Below, piece after piece: positions 18,202-27,126 of a DNA stretch of 64,000 nucleotides; within the stretch, counting starts at the first letter, position 1, and every line of letters begins with the position of its first letter. A model generated the notes under the pieces. That model was not told where the DNA came from. It was given only the letters and a program-made list of their open reading frames with translations, and searched no databases. The DNA comes from Chryseobacterium lactis (GTDB taxonomy: Bacteria > Bacteroidota > Bacteroidia > Flavobacteriales > Weeksellaceae). Location: NCBI RefSeq assembly GCF_003815875.1, contig NZ_CP033924.1, positions 620,001 to 684,000 of the forward strand, read 5' to 3'. The position numbers were made by a program, and so were the translations under genes.

Positions 18202-18388
18202 TTCTCGATTTTTTGATTCTTGAAATCGCCCTGTAAATTCTGAAAACACCATAAATAACCAATACCACTCCTAATGCATAAGCAATGGCCGGCTCCAAAA
18301 TGGTGAAGAAGAATTTGTAGACAATCACTACAATTCCTAAAACGATATAAAACAATCCCGTAACCAGGGATAACCAATTGAACATCAT
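18191..18388 (-). CDS. Small two-helix membrane protein of the Ton cluster
   Basis: A 65-residue protein with two hydrophobic helices (about 5-25 and 31-52) and a basic, polar C-terminus (RIKKSRNEE). I do not recognise a family. It overlaps the PstS-like gene by 11 bases and has its own TATTTTTG promoter element, ending 4 bases before its first ATG, and a terminator upstream separating it from tonB. Two consecutive ATG codons (18388, 18385) are both possible starts. Its conserved position with the next two genes suggests a shared envelope function. Confidence 0.78.
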   Translation of the reverse strand: MMFNWLSLVTGLFYIVLGIVVIVYKFFFTILEPAIAYALGVVLVIYGVFRIYRAISRIKKSRNEE

Positions 18389-18392
18389 GTAA

Positions 18393-18400
18393 CAAAAATA
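18393..18400 (-). promoter_or_regulatory. -7 element TATTTTTG for the small membrane protein-PstS-like-TPR unit
   Basis: TATTTTTG on the minus strand between the tonB terminator and the next start codon. The transcript would start at or within a few bases of the ATG. Confidence 0.5.
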
Positions 18401-18411
18401 CCAAAAAAAAT

Positions 18412-18439
18412 AAAAAGAGAAGCATATGCTTCTCTTTTT
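18412..18439. terminator. Palindromic terminator after tonB
   Basis: A perfect 28-bp palindrome (AAAAAGAGAAGCAT and its complement) with T-runs on both strands, 27 bases beyond the tonB stop. It divides exbB-exbD-exbD-tonB from the genes downstream. Confidence 0.88.
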
Positions 18440-18466
18440 ATTTATATTCTGAATAAATAAGTCTAA

Positions 18467-19309
18467 TTATTCAAAGTTCATAGTAAATGGTACGCTATAG
18501 TAAGATCTAACGCTTTCTCCATTTCTCTTAGCAGGAGTCCACTTTTTAAGTTTCTTAACTACACGAATCGCTTCACTGTTGAAGTCGCCATTTGGAGATT
18601 TCTCTTCAATGGTAACTCCGGAAACAGTTCCATCTTTTTCTACAACGAACTTAAGCTTAGCTTTAAGGGTACCTTCACCTCCTTCCATTAGGGAAGTATC
18701 GAAGTTATCTCCTAAGAATTTTCTCAAAGCTCCCATACCTCCAGGATATTCTGCAGACTGGTCTACGTCTTTGTAGATTTCGTTAGGATTATTCGCTTTC
18801 ACTTCTACCGTACTAGCTTTAGTACCTGTAGATGGTGGTGGCGGTGGTGGTGTATAAGCCGGAGCTTTTACCCCCTCCTGATTATTCAAACCAGTTGTTG
18901 TTTCCAACTGCTTAGAAATCGGTGGTGGTGGAGTTTCAATTTTCGGAGCTTTTACAGGCTCAGGAACAACGTTCTGAATAACCTCAATTTTCGGTTCCTC
19001 TTTTGGAGGTGGCGGTGGTGGAGGTGGTTCTTCTTCTTTAGGCTGCTCGATAATCGGTTCTTCTTCCAGGATATCTACAAGATCTGCCTTTACTTCTTGC
19101 TTAGGCGGAGCTGTAAGATTTTTAATCGTAAGATAAATGAACGGAGATAAAGCTGCCAAAAGGAATAGGGCTGTTCCGATAATAAATGACTTCGTTAAAA
19201 GTCTCGGATACTGATGTCTAAGATCATAGGCACCATATTCCTTGTTTCTATTTTCAAATACGATCTCGTCTAAGGTAAGATTCTGACCGTATACATTTTC
19301 ATCTGCCAT
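18467..19309 (-). CDS. tonB: Energy transducer TonB
   Basis: A 280-residue TonB protein that carries proton-motive energy from ExbB/ExbD to outer-membrane TonB-dependent receptors. The N-terminus has the NRNKEYGAYDLR motif usual in Bacteroidota TonB, then one transmembrane helix (about 37-58), a Pro/Glu-rich periplasmic spacer with runs of Pro (about 88-160), and a C-terminal TonB domain (about 185-280) with YPGGMGALRKFL and WTPAKRNGESVRSYYSVPF. It is last in the exbB-exbD-exbD-tonB operon and is followed by a palindromic terminator. Confidence 0.95.
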   Translation of the reverse strand: MADENVYGQNLTLDEIVFENRNKEYGAYDLRHQYPRLLTKSFIIGTALFLLAALSPFIYLTIKNLTAPPKQEVKADLVDILEEEPIIEQPKEEEPPPPPPPPKEEPKIEVIQNVVPEPVKAPKIETPPPPISKQLETTTGLNNQEGVKAPAYTPPPPPPSTGTKASTVEVKANNPNEIYKDVDQSAEYPGGMGALRKFLGDNFDTSLMEGGEGTLKAKLKFVVEKDGTVSGVTIEEKSPNGDFNSEAIRVVKKLKKWTPAKRNGESVRSYYSVPFTMNFE

Positions 19310-19336
19310 AGTAGATATAACAATTTTATGGTTAAA

Positions 19337-19903
19337 TTACTTTGTAGCAGCCGGTGCAGCTGCACCACCTATTTTCTTTTCATAAACAGCTTTCTCCCAA
19401 GCCTTCACATCGGTAACCCCGTATTGCTCGCTTTTGGTAATTGCCATTTCATCAAGAATATCAACAAAGTTCTTATATACTGCATCGTCAGTTGGCTTAA
19501 TGATCACGGTAAATTTACTTTGATCTGCAGCTCTAGATTTTGCCTGCTGAATTACTTTTCTAATTCCTTCTCTATCAAGAGTAGTTTCCATAAGAGTTTG
19601 GTCATTCAAAGATGTAGCATCCTGTTGGTGCCAAAACACTCTATTGTTTTTTCCTAATAAGATAGAAATTGAGTTAGATAGTTTAATTTCTGTTGGTGGA
19701 GGTTTAGGTGCATCTGGCTTTGGTTTTGCCGGAAGTCCTAAGTCCATAACATTCGGTTTACTAAATGTAGTTGTGAACATAAAGAAGGTAATCAATAGAA
19801 AACCCAAGTCCACCATCGGAGTCATATCGACTCTGGTACTCTGCTTCTTGGAACGTACTTTGCCGCCCTTTCCGCCTTTTTCCTGTACTTGTACTTCTGC
19901 CAT
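19337..19903 (-). CDS. exbD: Biopolymer transport protein ExbD (second copy)
   Basis: A 188-residue ExbD/TolR protein. One transmembrane helix follows the conserved RVDMTPMVDLGFLLITFFM segment (about 23-41), whose Asp is the proton-path residue. The periplasmic part contains IIKPTDDAVYKNFVDILD and ends in an Ala-rich tail. It differs from its upstream neighbour and closely resembles the orphan exbD at 38937. It lies 11 bases after the first exbD gene and 27 bases before tonB. Confidence 0.95.
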   Translation of the reverse strand: MAEVQVQEKGGKGGKVRSKKQSTRVDMTPMVDLGFLLITFFMFTTTFSKPNVMDLGLPAKPKPDAPKPPPTEIKLSNSISILLGKNNRVFWHQQDATSLNDQTLMETTLDREGIRKVIQQAKSRAADQSKFTVIIKPTDDAVYKNFVDILDEMAITKSEQYGVTDVKAWEKAVYEKKIGGAAAPAATK

Positions 19904-19914
19904 TTCTATCGATA

Positions 19915-20523
19915 TTATTCGTTAGGTTTACCTTCTTGTGATGTAATCAACCAAAATTTAAGAAAATCAATATCTCTTAAACCTTCAAATAGGCTTTTAA
20001 CTTTAGGGTATTGAGTTGTAACGTCACCTTTAATCGCTAACTTGTAGTCAGGGTTAACGCTCAAACTTTCTTTTACCCAATCAATTAATTGCTTATTTGT
20101 ACTGTCCATAGGAATTCCTGTAGGACTCTTATAATTTTTTTGCTCATCTCCAGACATATCCAAATAACCTTTAAGTTGGTTCATTGGAACTCCAATTGCC
20201 TGAACTTTCTGGAAAGCTGCTTTTTGGTTGTTGTCAAAAGTAATACCATACTTTTTCCCCATTTTATCCAAAAGAGCAACTCTTTCTGATGCGTTTTCTA
20301 CTGGCTGGAAATAGAATTTTCCATCCGGAGTAGCGTTGATAGTCATTAAACTAGCATCAGGAAGCAATTTTTCCGAAATTGAAGATGGCGGTTTGATCTG
20401 CTCCACGTCAGGCTTTTTAAACTGAGTGGTCAAGATAAAGAACGTAAGGAGTAGGAATGCAACGTCACACATTGCAGTCATGTCCGTAATTACTCCATGT
20501 CTTTTTGGTTTGACTCTCGCCAT
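19915..20523 (-). CDS. exbD: Biopolymer transport protein ExbD (first copy)
   Basis: A 202-residue ExbD/TolR protein with the N-terminal TDMTAMCDVAFLLLTFFIL helix segment (about 13-31) and a periplasmic domain longer and more diverged than that of its partner. Bacteroidota Ton operons often hold two unlike ExbD proteins that would build a mixed ExbD dimer inside the ExbB pentamer; this follows from family knowledge. It lies 64 bases after exbB. Confidence 0.94.
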   Translation of the reverse strand: MARVKPKRHGVITDMTAMCDVAFLLLTFFILTTQFKKPDVEQIKPPSSISEKLLPDASLMTINATPDGKFYFQPVENASERVALLDKMGKKYGITFDNNQKAAFQKVQAIGVPMNQLKGYLDMSGDEQKNYKSPTGIPMDSTNKQLIDWVKESLSVNPDYKLAIKGDVTTQYPKVKSLFEGLRDIDFLKFWLITSQEGKPNE

Positions 20524-20587
20524 TATTATAAAATATTTTTAATTAAACTTCTTTTTAATTGCTAATGCAAATATCTTGCTAAAATTC

Positions 20588-21451
20588 TTAGTTGAATTCA
20601 GCGAAAGACTGCTGGATGCTCATAGAGATCTCATCGATCTTATAAGTTAATCCATCAATTTTAGATGTAAAGAAGTTATAAAGAATAATAGCGATAGCTG
20701 AAGTACCAATACCTAATGCCGTGTTGATCAAGGCTTCAGAGATACCTGTAGATAGAGCAGCAGCATCCGGAGTACCACCTCCTGAACCTAATGCAAAGAA
20801 CGCCTTGATCATCCCGATTACTGTTCCAAGTAGTGCTACTAACGTTGCAACTGTACCTAGAGTAGAAAGGATCATCATGTTTTTCTCAAGCATTGGCATC
20901 TCAAGAGTTGTAGCTTCTTCGATAGCTTTGTTAAGAGCTACCATTTTCTGCTCTTTATTTAATGTAGTATCGTGAGAAAGTGCTTTGTAAGTAGTAAGAC
21001 CTTCTTTTACTACGTTACCTACAGAACCTTGTTGTCTGTCGCACTCTTCGATAGCTTCGTCAATTTTGTTTTGGTTTAGTAAGCTTCTTACTTGTACAAC
21101 GAAGTTGTCTAAGTTTCCTTTTCCAGCAGCCTTACCAAGAACGAAATATCTTTCAAAAGAGAAAACGATTACAGTAATCATGAAAGTAATCAAGATTGGT
21201 ACGATAACTCCTCCTTTGTAGATAATACCTAAGAACGATTCTGGGTGAATGTCTTTTCCTTCAATACTTGAAAAAGCTACAGATCCGCTTCCTAGCTTAT
21301 CTGCGTCTTTGAAGTTTCCTGGGCTCCCAAGAACGAATAAATAAATACATACTCCTATAATAAATAGAATAGGAATAATAACAGCTGGATTTAAACCTCC
21401 TGCTTTTCTAGCAACTACTTGCTCATCATTTTTTGAAACATTCATTTCCAT
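20588..21451 (-). CDS. exbB: MotA/TolQ/ExbB proton channel protein
   Basis: A 287-residue ExbB-type channel subunit of the inner membrane. An N-terminal helix (about 20-43), a second helix (about 75-97) and the TolQ core helices (about 195-220 and 240-262) are seen, with the conserved LGTVATLVALLGTVIGMI and GISEALINTALGIGTSAIAI segments. It is first in the operon with two exbD genes and tonB. The frame allows starts at 21451 or two codons later (MNVSKNDEQ). Confidence 0.95.
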   Translation of the reverse strand: MEMNVSKNDEQVVARKAGGLNPAVIIPILFIIGVCIYLFVLGSPGNFKDADKLGSGSVAFSSIEGKDIHPESFLGIIYKGGVIVPILITFMITVIVFSFERYFVLGKAAGKGNLDNFVVQVRSLLNQNKIDEAIEECDRQQGSVGNVVKEGLTTYKALSHDTTLNKEQKMVALNKAIEEATTLEMPMLEKNMMILSTLGTVATLVALLGTVIGMIKAFFALGSGGGTPDAAALSTGISEALINTALGIGTSAIAIILYNFFTSKIDGLTYKIDEISMSIQQSFAEFN

Positions 21452-21501
21452 ATTTAACTAAATTATATTGTTTTAAAATTTTACAGGGTGTAAATTAAAG
21501 G

Positions 21502-21509
21502 CAAAATTA
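21502..21509 (-). promoter_or_regulatory. -7 element TAATTTTG upstream of exbB
   Basis: TAATTTTG on the minus strand, about 50 bases before the exbB start, matching TANNTTTG. No -33 TTTG at the expected distance. The rest of the 240-base gap to leuS is very AT-rich with no gene seen. Confidence 0.45.
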
Positions 21510-21691
21510 ATTAAAATGCAAGAGTCTTAATTAAACATTTTGCTTTTTTTTGATAAAGAAATTTTAAATCGATTTCGAAATAATAATTATTCTTAAATAT
21601 TTTATTTATTTTTTCCAAATTTAACATTTGGGTTAAAAAATCAAAAAAATTAGACCCCCATTTTTTTTAATTTCCCAATGTTAATTTTTTT

Positions 21692-24505
21692 TTAAATTAC
21701 GATATTCACAATACGGTGAGGGACAACAATGATTTTTTTAGGGGTTTTTCCTTCCAAAATCTGTTGCATTTTCTCACTTGAAATCACCAAATCTTCCACC
21801 TCCTTGGCAGAAAACTGAGCTGAAAGCGAAATTTTGAACTTCATTTTACCATTTACGCTTACAGGATATTCAATTTCATCTTCTACCAGATAATCCTCAT
21901 TTAATACCGGGAATTGTTCAAATTCGATCGATGTTTCATGACCTAATAAGCTCCAAAGCTCTTCACAAATGTGAGGGGCATACGGAGAAATGATAACGGC
22001 TAATGGTTCTAAAATATTGCGCTTGTTGCATTTTATTTTCTGAAGCTCATTCACAGCAATCATAAAGGACGATACAGAGGTATTGAAAGAGAAGTTTTCA
22101 ATATCGTATACCACCTTTTTAATTAAGGTATGTAAAACTTTGTATTCTGCTTTTGTAGGTTCTTCATCAGAAACTTCAAATGTATCTCCATTGAAATACA
22201 AGTTCCAGAATTTTTTAAGGAAACCATATACTCCGCTTAATCCCTGAGTATTCCAAGGCTTGGACTGCTCCAACGGACCTAAGAACATTTCATATAACCT
22301 TAATCCGTCTGCTCCGTATTCATCACAGATATCATCAGGATTCACTACATTATATTTAGACTTGGACATTTTTTCTACTTCACGGTCTGTGATGTATTTT
22401 CCATCTTCCAGAATAAATTCAGCATCAGCATAGTCGGGTCTCCATGTTTTGAAAGCTTCCGTATCTAATTCATCGGAAGTTCCTTTTAATAAAGATACAT
22501 CCACGTGAATTTGCTGAGTCTGATATTCCTTTGCTAAATTTTTTGACACATATTGATTAGTACCATCAATTCGGTAAACAAACGCACTCATCCCCAAGAT
22601 CATCCCCTGGTTGATCAATTTCTGGAAAGGTTCATCGTGGCTGATATACCCTCTGTCTTTTAAGAACATATTCCAGAAACGTGAATACAATAAGTGACCG
22701 GTTGCATGTTCACTACCACCGATATATAAATCTACCTGTCCCCAGTAATCTGCCAGTTCTTTTTTAACAAAAGCTTCCTGATCATTCGGATCCATATATC
22801 TAAGGAAATACCATGAGCTTCCTGCCCAACCCGGCATCGTAGATAATTCTAACGGGAAAATTGTTTTATCATCAATTAAATCGGTAGAAACCACTTTCTG
22901 ATTGACCTCATCCCAGGCAAATGTTTTCGCATTTCCCAGTGGTGGATCTCCGTCTTCTGTCGGTAGATATTTTTCAACTTCAGGAAGTTCTAAAGGTAAT
23001 GCAGAGGTTGGCAATGTGTAAGGCATTCCATCCTTATAATATATAGGAACAGGTTCACCCCAATATCTTTGTCTTGAGAAAATAGCATCACGTTGTCTGT
23101 AGTTGGTTGTTCCGTGGCCGATTTCCTTATTTTCAATTTCAGAAATTATTTTTGACTTCGCGTCATTATAATTCAATCCGTTTAAGAAATCAGAATTAAC
23201 ACATACGGAATCTTTAGAATCAAAAGATTTTTCCTGAACGTCTTCTTCTGTTTCTACAACTTTTTTAATTTCAAGATTAAATTTCTTGGCAAATCTGTGG
23301 TCACGCTCGTCGTGTGCAGGAACTGCCATTACGGCTCCCGTTCCATATCCCATCAATACATAATCTGAGATATAGATCGGCATCTTTTGTCCACTGAACG
23401 GATTGATTGCATAACTTCCTGTGAAAGCTCCGCTCACGTTTTTCACGTCAGCCATTCTGTCTCTTTCTGTTTTTTTGGAAGTTTCTTCAATATAAGTATC
23501 TACTTCTACCTTTTGAGCAGCGGTAGTAATTGTCTCTACTAACGGATTTTCCGGAGCCAATACCATAAATGTAGCCCCAAAGATTGTATCAGGTCTTGTT
23601 GTAAATACTTCAACTACCTCATCGTGTCTTTCTACCTTGAACTGAACCTGTGCACCCTGAGATTTCCCAATCCAGTATTCCTGAGAGTCTTTCAAAGGTT
23701 GTGGCCAGTCTAATGTAGCAAGCCCCTGTAATAGTCTTTCTGAATAGGCAGAAATTCTCATGCTCCACTGCATCATCTTTTTCTGGAATACAGGGAATCC
23801 TCCTCTTTCAGATTTCCCATCTTTTACCTCATCGTTCGCCAATACGGTTCCTAAAGCCGGACACCAGTTTACGGTAGTTTCGGCTCTGTAAGAAAGACGG
23901 TAATTTAATAAGATATCTTCTTTGTCAAGATCGGAAGCATTTTTCCATTCTTCAGCAGTGAAGTTTAATTCATCGTTTTGATTGGCATTTAATCCTTCTG
24001 TTCCTTTTTCTTCAAAATGTCTGATTAAGGTATCGATGGCTTCTGCCTTATCTGTATCTTTATTATACCAGGAGTGGTACAACTGGATAAAAATCCATTG
24101 TGTCCATTTATAATAAGAGGCGTCTGAAGTTCTTACTTCTCTGCTCCAATCGAATGAAAATCCGATTTTTCTTAATTGTTCTTCGTATCTGTTGATGTTT
24201 TGCTCTGTAGTAACTGCAGGATGCTGACCTGTCTGGATCGCATATTGCTCAGCAGGAAGCCCGAAACTGTCATATCCTACCGGGTGGAGCACATTAAACC
24301 CCTGATGTCTTTTATATCTCGCATAAATATCTGACGCAATATATCCAAGCGGGTGACCTACGTGAAGTCCAGCTCCGGATGGGTACGGAAACATATCGAG
24401 TACATAAAATTTAGGTTTATCTGTGTTATTGGAGGTTTTATAGGTTTGATTTTCCTCCCAGTATTTCTGCCACTTTTTTTCTATCTGCTGATGATCGTAA
24501 AACAC
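21692..24505 (-). CDS. leuS: Leucine--tRNA ligase
   Basis: A 937-residue class I leucyl-tRNA synthetase. The HIGH motif is HVGH (48-51) in PSGAGLHVGHPLGY, the editing (CP1) domain carries TRPDTIFGATFMVLAPE (from about 300), and KMSKS lies at about 712-716. The anticodon-binding and C-terminal domains complete the protein. A segment around residues 160-180 (KDTDKAEAIDTLIRHFEEKG) is an insertion relative to E. coli LeuS and is usual in Bacteroidota. It is a single leftward gene. Confidence 0.97.
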   Translation of the reverse strand: MFYDHQQIEKKWQKYWEENQTYKTSNNTDKPKFYVLDMFPYPSGAGLHVGHPLGYIASDIYARYKRHQGFNVLHPVGYDSFGLPAEQYAIQTGQHPAVTTEQNINRYEEQLRKIGFSFDWSREVRTSDASYYKWTQWIFIQLYHSWYNKDTDKAEAIDTLIRHFEEKGTEGLNANQNDELNFTAEEWKNASDLDKEDILLNYRLSYRAETTVNWCPALGTVLANDEVKDGKSERGGFPVFQKKMMQWSMRISAYSERLLQGLATLDWPQPLKDSQEYWIGKSQGAQVQFKVERHDEVVEVFTTRPDTIFGATFMVLAPENPLVETITTAAQKVEVDTYIEETSKKTERDRMADVKNVSGAFTGSYAINPFSGQKMPIYISDYVLMGYGTGAVMAVPAHDERDHRFAKKFNLEIKKVVETEEDVQEKSFDSKDSVCVNSDFLNGLNYNDAKSKIISEIENKEIGHGTTNYRQRDAIFSRQRYWGEPVPIYYKDGMPYTLPTSALPLELPEVEKYLPTEDGDPPLGNAKTFAWDEVNQKVVSTDLIDDKTIFPLELSTMPGWAGSSWYFLRYMDPNDQEAFVKKELADYWGQVDLYIGGSEHATGHLLYSRFWNMFLKDRGYISHDEPFQKLINQGMILGMSAFVYRIDGTNQYVSKNLAKEYQTQQIHVDVSLLKGTSDELDTEAFKTWRPDYADAEFILEDGKYITDREVEKMSKSKYNVVNPDDICDEYGADGLRLYEMFLGPLEQSKPWNTQGLSGVYGFLKKFWNLYFNGDTFEVSDEEPTKAEYKVLHTLIKKVVYDIENFSFNTSVSSFMIAVNELQKIKCNKRNILEPLAVIISPYAPHICEELWSLLGHETSIEFEQFPVLNEDYLVEDEIEYPVSVNGKMKFKISLSAQFSAKEVEDLVISSEKMQQILEGKTPKKIIVVPHRIVNIVI

Positions 24506-24632
24506 TTTTATATAAGTTATATGTTAGACTTTAAATATTGGATTGTTCTTTTTCTTTTAACAAGATTCACAAAAATAATGATTTTAAAAGAAATAGAAAT
24601 TTAAATTATAATGAATTGTCATTCTTTACTCA

Positions 24633-24660
24633 ACAAAAAAATCTCATCCGTGGATGAGAT
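24633..24660 (-). terminator. Terminator of the lipocalin-like gene
   Basis: Stem ATCTCATCC with its complement and a 2-3-nt loop, followed on the minus strand by TTTTTT. It lies between the leftward lipoprotein gene and leuS. Confidence 0.85.
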
Positions 24661-24687
24661 CTGTTTTTATATCTTGAAGTATACTTA

Positions 24688-25170
24688 TTATTTTTGAGGA
24701 TTTACTCTCTTTAAAGTATAGGTTCTTGTTTTAAACATTGTCGGATCCTGAGTTTCTTCTCTTACCGCCAGATTGAGTGTTACATCATCTAAAGTCACCA
24801 CTTTTGCAGTCACAGGCTCTACAATCCCCTGGAATTTCATCACAACAGTTTTCCCACCTTTATCATAGGTATATGTGAAGTTTTTATCTGGTAGAATATT
24901 ACACAATCCTCCTGCTGTAGTAGGTTCCGTTACATCTATTTTTTTTCCGGTTACTTCAGTACTGAACCACCATCTCGACTGTTTCTGGCAATCTGTATAG
25001 GTAATCTGGTCAGAAATCGGCTGCTCTCCTACTTCTACAGTAGTCACCACCTCTTTTATCGGTTGCCAGAGCCCAATAAGCGGGGCTTCTCTAACAGTAT
25101 CGTTATCATTATTACATCCGGTAGCCACCAATAATGAGATGCCTGCAAATAGTAGTAGTAATTTCTTCAT
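24688..25170 (-). CDS. Lipocalin-like lipoprotein
   Basis: A 160-residue predicted lipoprotein with a lipobox at VATGC (Cys about 19). The mature part starts with PLIGLWQPIKE and consists of beta-strands ending in TRTYTLKRV, the layout of the lipocalin-like (DUF4923/lipocalin_4-type) proteins abundant in Flavobacteriia. Two Cys residues in the mature part (about 61 and 89) could form a disulfide. Ligand unknown. It is a single gene. Confidence 0.8.
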   Translation of the reverse strand: MKKLLLLFAGISLLVATGCNNDNDTVREAPLIGLWQPIKEVVTTVEVGEQPISDQITYTDCQKQSRWWFSTEVTGKKIDVTEPTTAGGLCNILPDKNFTYTYDKGGKTVVMKFQGIVEPVTAKVVTLDDVTLNLAVREETQDPTMFKTRTYTLKRVNPQK

Positions 25171-25345
25171 AGATTAATTTTTTCAAGGGCTAAAATTATA
25201 ATTTTTTTGATTTAAATAACAATTTTTTGTGAAAAATTATTTCATCAACCATTATTTATATATATTTTAAAGTGAGAAAGGATAAAAACTCCTTTATTTA
25301 ACAAATATTGAACCTTGTAAAATCTTTCTATTCTATTAAAAAAGT

Positions 25346-25353
25346 TATTTTTG
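25346..25353 (+). promoter_or_regulatory. -7 element TATTTTTG for the acyltransferase operon
   Basis: TATTTTTG 16 bases before the ATG at 25369. No TTTG at 19 bp upstream. Confidence 0.45.
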
Positions 25354-25368
25354 TAAGAAAAAGTGCAA

Positions 25369-26346
25369 ATGCAGGATATAACGAAAAACAATTTTGACTT
25401 TATACGTGTTCTCCTTGCCTTCATTGTCTTTGTAGGACATTTGGGAGCTTTAAGCCAGGTAGACCAGCTTCATATCTTAACGTACAGCCCTGTAGAAGTT
25501 GCCGTTTTTTCGTTTTTCATTGTAAGTGGTTTTCTGATTGCAAGGAGCTACGAAAGATCTTCAAGTTTAAAAAGTTATGCAAAAAAAAGATTTAACAGGA
25601 TTGTTCCTGCTTATCTATTGGTTGTATTTCTGTGTGGAATACTTTTAAGTCTGGTCAGCACCTTACCATTCACGGAATACTTCAGTAATACGGAGGTCTA
25701 TAAATATTTATTCTGGAATTCGCTTTTCATGAACTTTAAAGCGCCATGGCTTCCCGGAGTATTCGGCAATCAGGCGGTAAACGGAGCGTTATGGACTCTT
25801 AAAATTGAAATGTGTTTTTATATTGCAGTTCCGCTTATTTTTTTATTCTTCGGAAAAAACAACAGATACAGAAATCGTAGTCTGATCATCCTCTATTTTC
25901 TTTCGCTTATATTTCTCAATTATTTTGAAATGACCGGAAGAGCAGCTATCTCAAGGCAACTTCCCGGCTCATTATGTTATTTTATCGGAGGAATGCTTGT
26001 CTACTTTAATTTTGATAAATTTATTCAGCATAAAAATACACTCTTCATCATTGCTATTCTGACGGTGTGGATTGATCTTATTTTTAAGATAAAACTATTC
26101 TCCCCCATCATGATCAGCATAATAGTTCTGTATATCGCTTACTCTTTAAAATTTTTGAATAATTTCGGAAAATACGGAGATTTCACTTACGGAATTTATA
26201 TCTTCCACTTCCCTATTATCAGGGTATTCCAGACATTAGGACTCTTTGAAGATTACAATCCTTATGTAATGAGTGTTGTTTGTATGCTGGTCGTTATTGG
26301 TGTCGGGATTAGTTCGTGGCATCTTTATGAAAAAAGATTTTTATAA
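25369..26346 (+). CDS. Acyltransferase 3 family membrane protein
   Basis: A 325-residue integral membrane O-acyltransferase with about ten hydrophobic helices. The N-terminal FDFIRVLLAFIVFVGHLG segment carries the family's catalytic His; a YAKKRFNRIVPAY motif (about 68-80) follows. Such proteins acetylate or acylate surface sugars. The start is the ATG at 25369; an in-frame GTG lies two codons earlier. It is the first gene of a three-gene rightward unit with a glycosyltransferase and an unknown protein, so an envelope glycan substrate is likely. Confidence 0.9.
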   Translation: MQDITKNNFDFIRVLLAFIVFVGHLGALSQVDQLHILTYSPVEVAVFSFFIVSGFLIARSYERSSSLKSYAKKRFNRIVPAYLLVVFLCGILLSLVSTLPFTEYFSNTEVYKYLFWNSLFMNFKAPWLPGVFGNQAVNGALWTLKIEMCFYIAVPLIFLFFGKNNRYRNRSLIILYFLSLIFLNYFEMTGRAAISRQLPGSLCYFIGGMLVYFNFDKFIQHKNTLFIIAILTVWIDLIFKIKLFSPIMISIIVLYIAYSLKFLNNFGKYGDFTYGIYIFHFPIIRVFQTLGLFEDYNPYVMSVVCMLVVIGVGISSWHLYEKRFL

Positions 26347-26370
26347 TTTTACATCCTATTTACAACACAA

Positions 26371-27126
26371 ATGAAAGACCTTGTCTCCATCATCACGCCC
26401 TGTTATAACTCTGCAGAATTTATCGAGGAAACGATACAGTCGGTTCTTAATCAAACCTATTCCAATTGGGAATGGCTGATTACGGATGATCTTTCTAAAG
26501 ATAATACGGTAGAAATGATCAGGAAATATAATGATCCCAGAATAAAACTACAGGTTTTGGAAAAGAACGGCGGTGCGGGAAATGCGAGAAACAATAGTCT
26601 GGAGCGGGCACAGGGAAGATATATTGCTTTTCTTGATTCTGATGATTTCTGGTACCCGGAATATCTTGAAACCATGACGGATTATATGCAGGAACACAAT
26701 GCTGAACTTGTCTATTGCAATTATTCCAGATGTGATGAGAATCTACAACCCATCCTCAAAGATTTCATGGCAGATACCATAGTAACTTTTTCAAATTTGC
26801 TAAAGACCTGCAGGCTTGCCCCGGTTTCTACTATGTATGACACCAGAAGAGTTGGAAAATTTTTGTTCCCGGTAAAAAGCAAACGGGAAGACCATGTTAT
26901 GTGGCTGAATCTTTTAAAAGTAATTCCTGAAGGAATGCCTATTAATAAGACCATGGCCAAATACAGAATGCGTGAAAACAGTGTTTCCAGAAAGAAGAAA
27001 AACATTATTAAAGATCAGTATCTTGTGTATAAGGATTTCATGGGATTTTCTACTGTAAAATCTTTGTATTATACCGCGAACTGGGCACTAAACGGATTTA
27101 TGAAATATTCAAAAATTTTCAACTAA
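26371..27126 (+). CDS. Glycosyltransferase family 2
   Basis: A 251-residue GT2 enzyme with the N-terminal SIITPCYNSAEFIEETIQSV motif, the nucleotide-sugar site around TDDLSKDNT and the metal-binding DSDD (about 90-93). It has no membrane helix. The layout matches WaaE/LPS core-type GT2 proteins. It starts 24 bases after the acyltransferase stop, and its stop overlaps the ATG of the next gene (TAATG). Confidence 0.92.
   Translation: MKDLVSIITPCYNSAEFIEETIQSVLNQTYSNWEWLITDDLSKDNTVEMIRKYNDPRIKLQVLEKNGGAGNARNNSLERAQGRYIAFLDSDDFWYPEYLETMTDYMQEHNAELVYCNYSRCDENLQPILKDFMADTIVTFSNLLKTCRLAPVSTMYDTRRVGKFLFPVKSKREDHVMWLNLLKVIPEGMPINKTMAKYRMRENSVSRKKKNIIKDQYLVYKDFMGFSTVKSLYYTANWALNGFMKYSKIFN

Noticed and set aside
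21615..21631. Small inverted repeat CCAAAT-ATTTGG as leuS terminator
   Set aside because: Followed by an A-run rather than a T-run on the leuS strand; stem only 6 bp.
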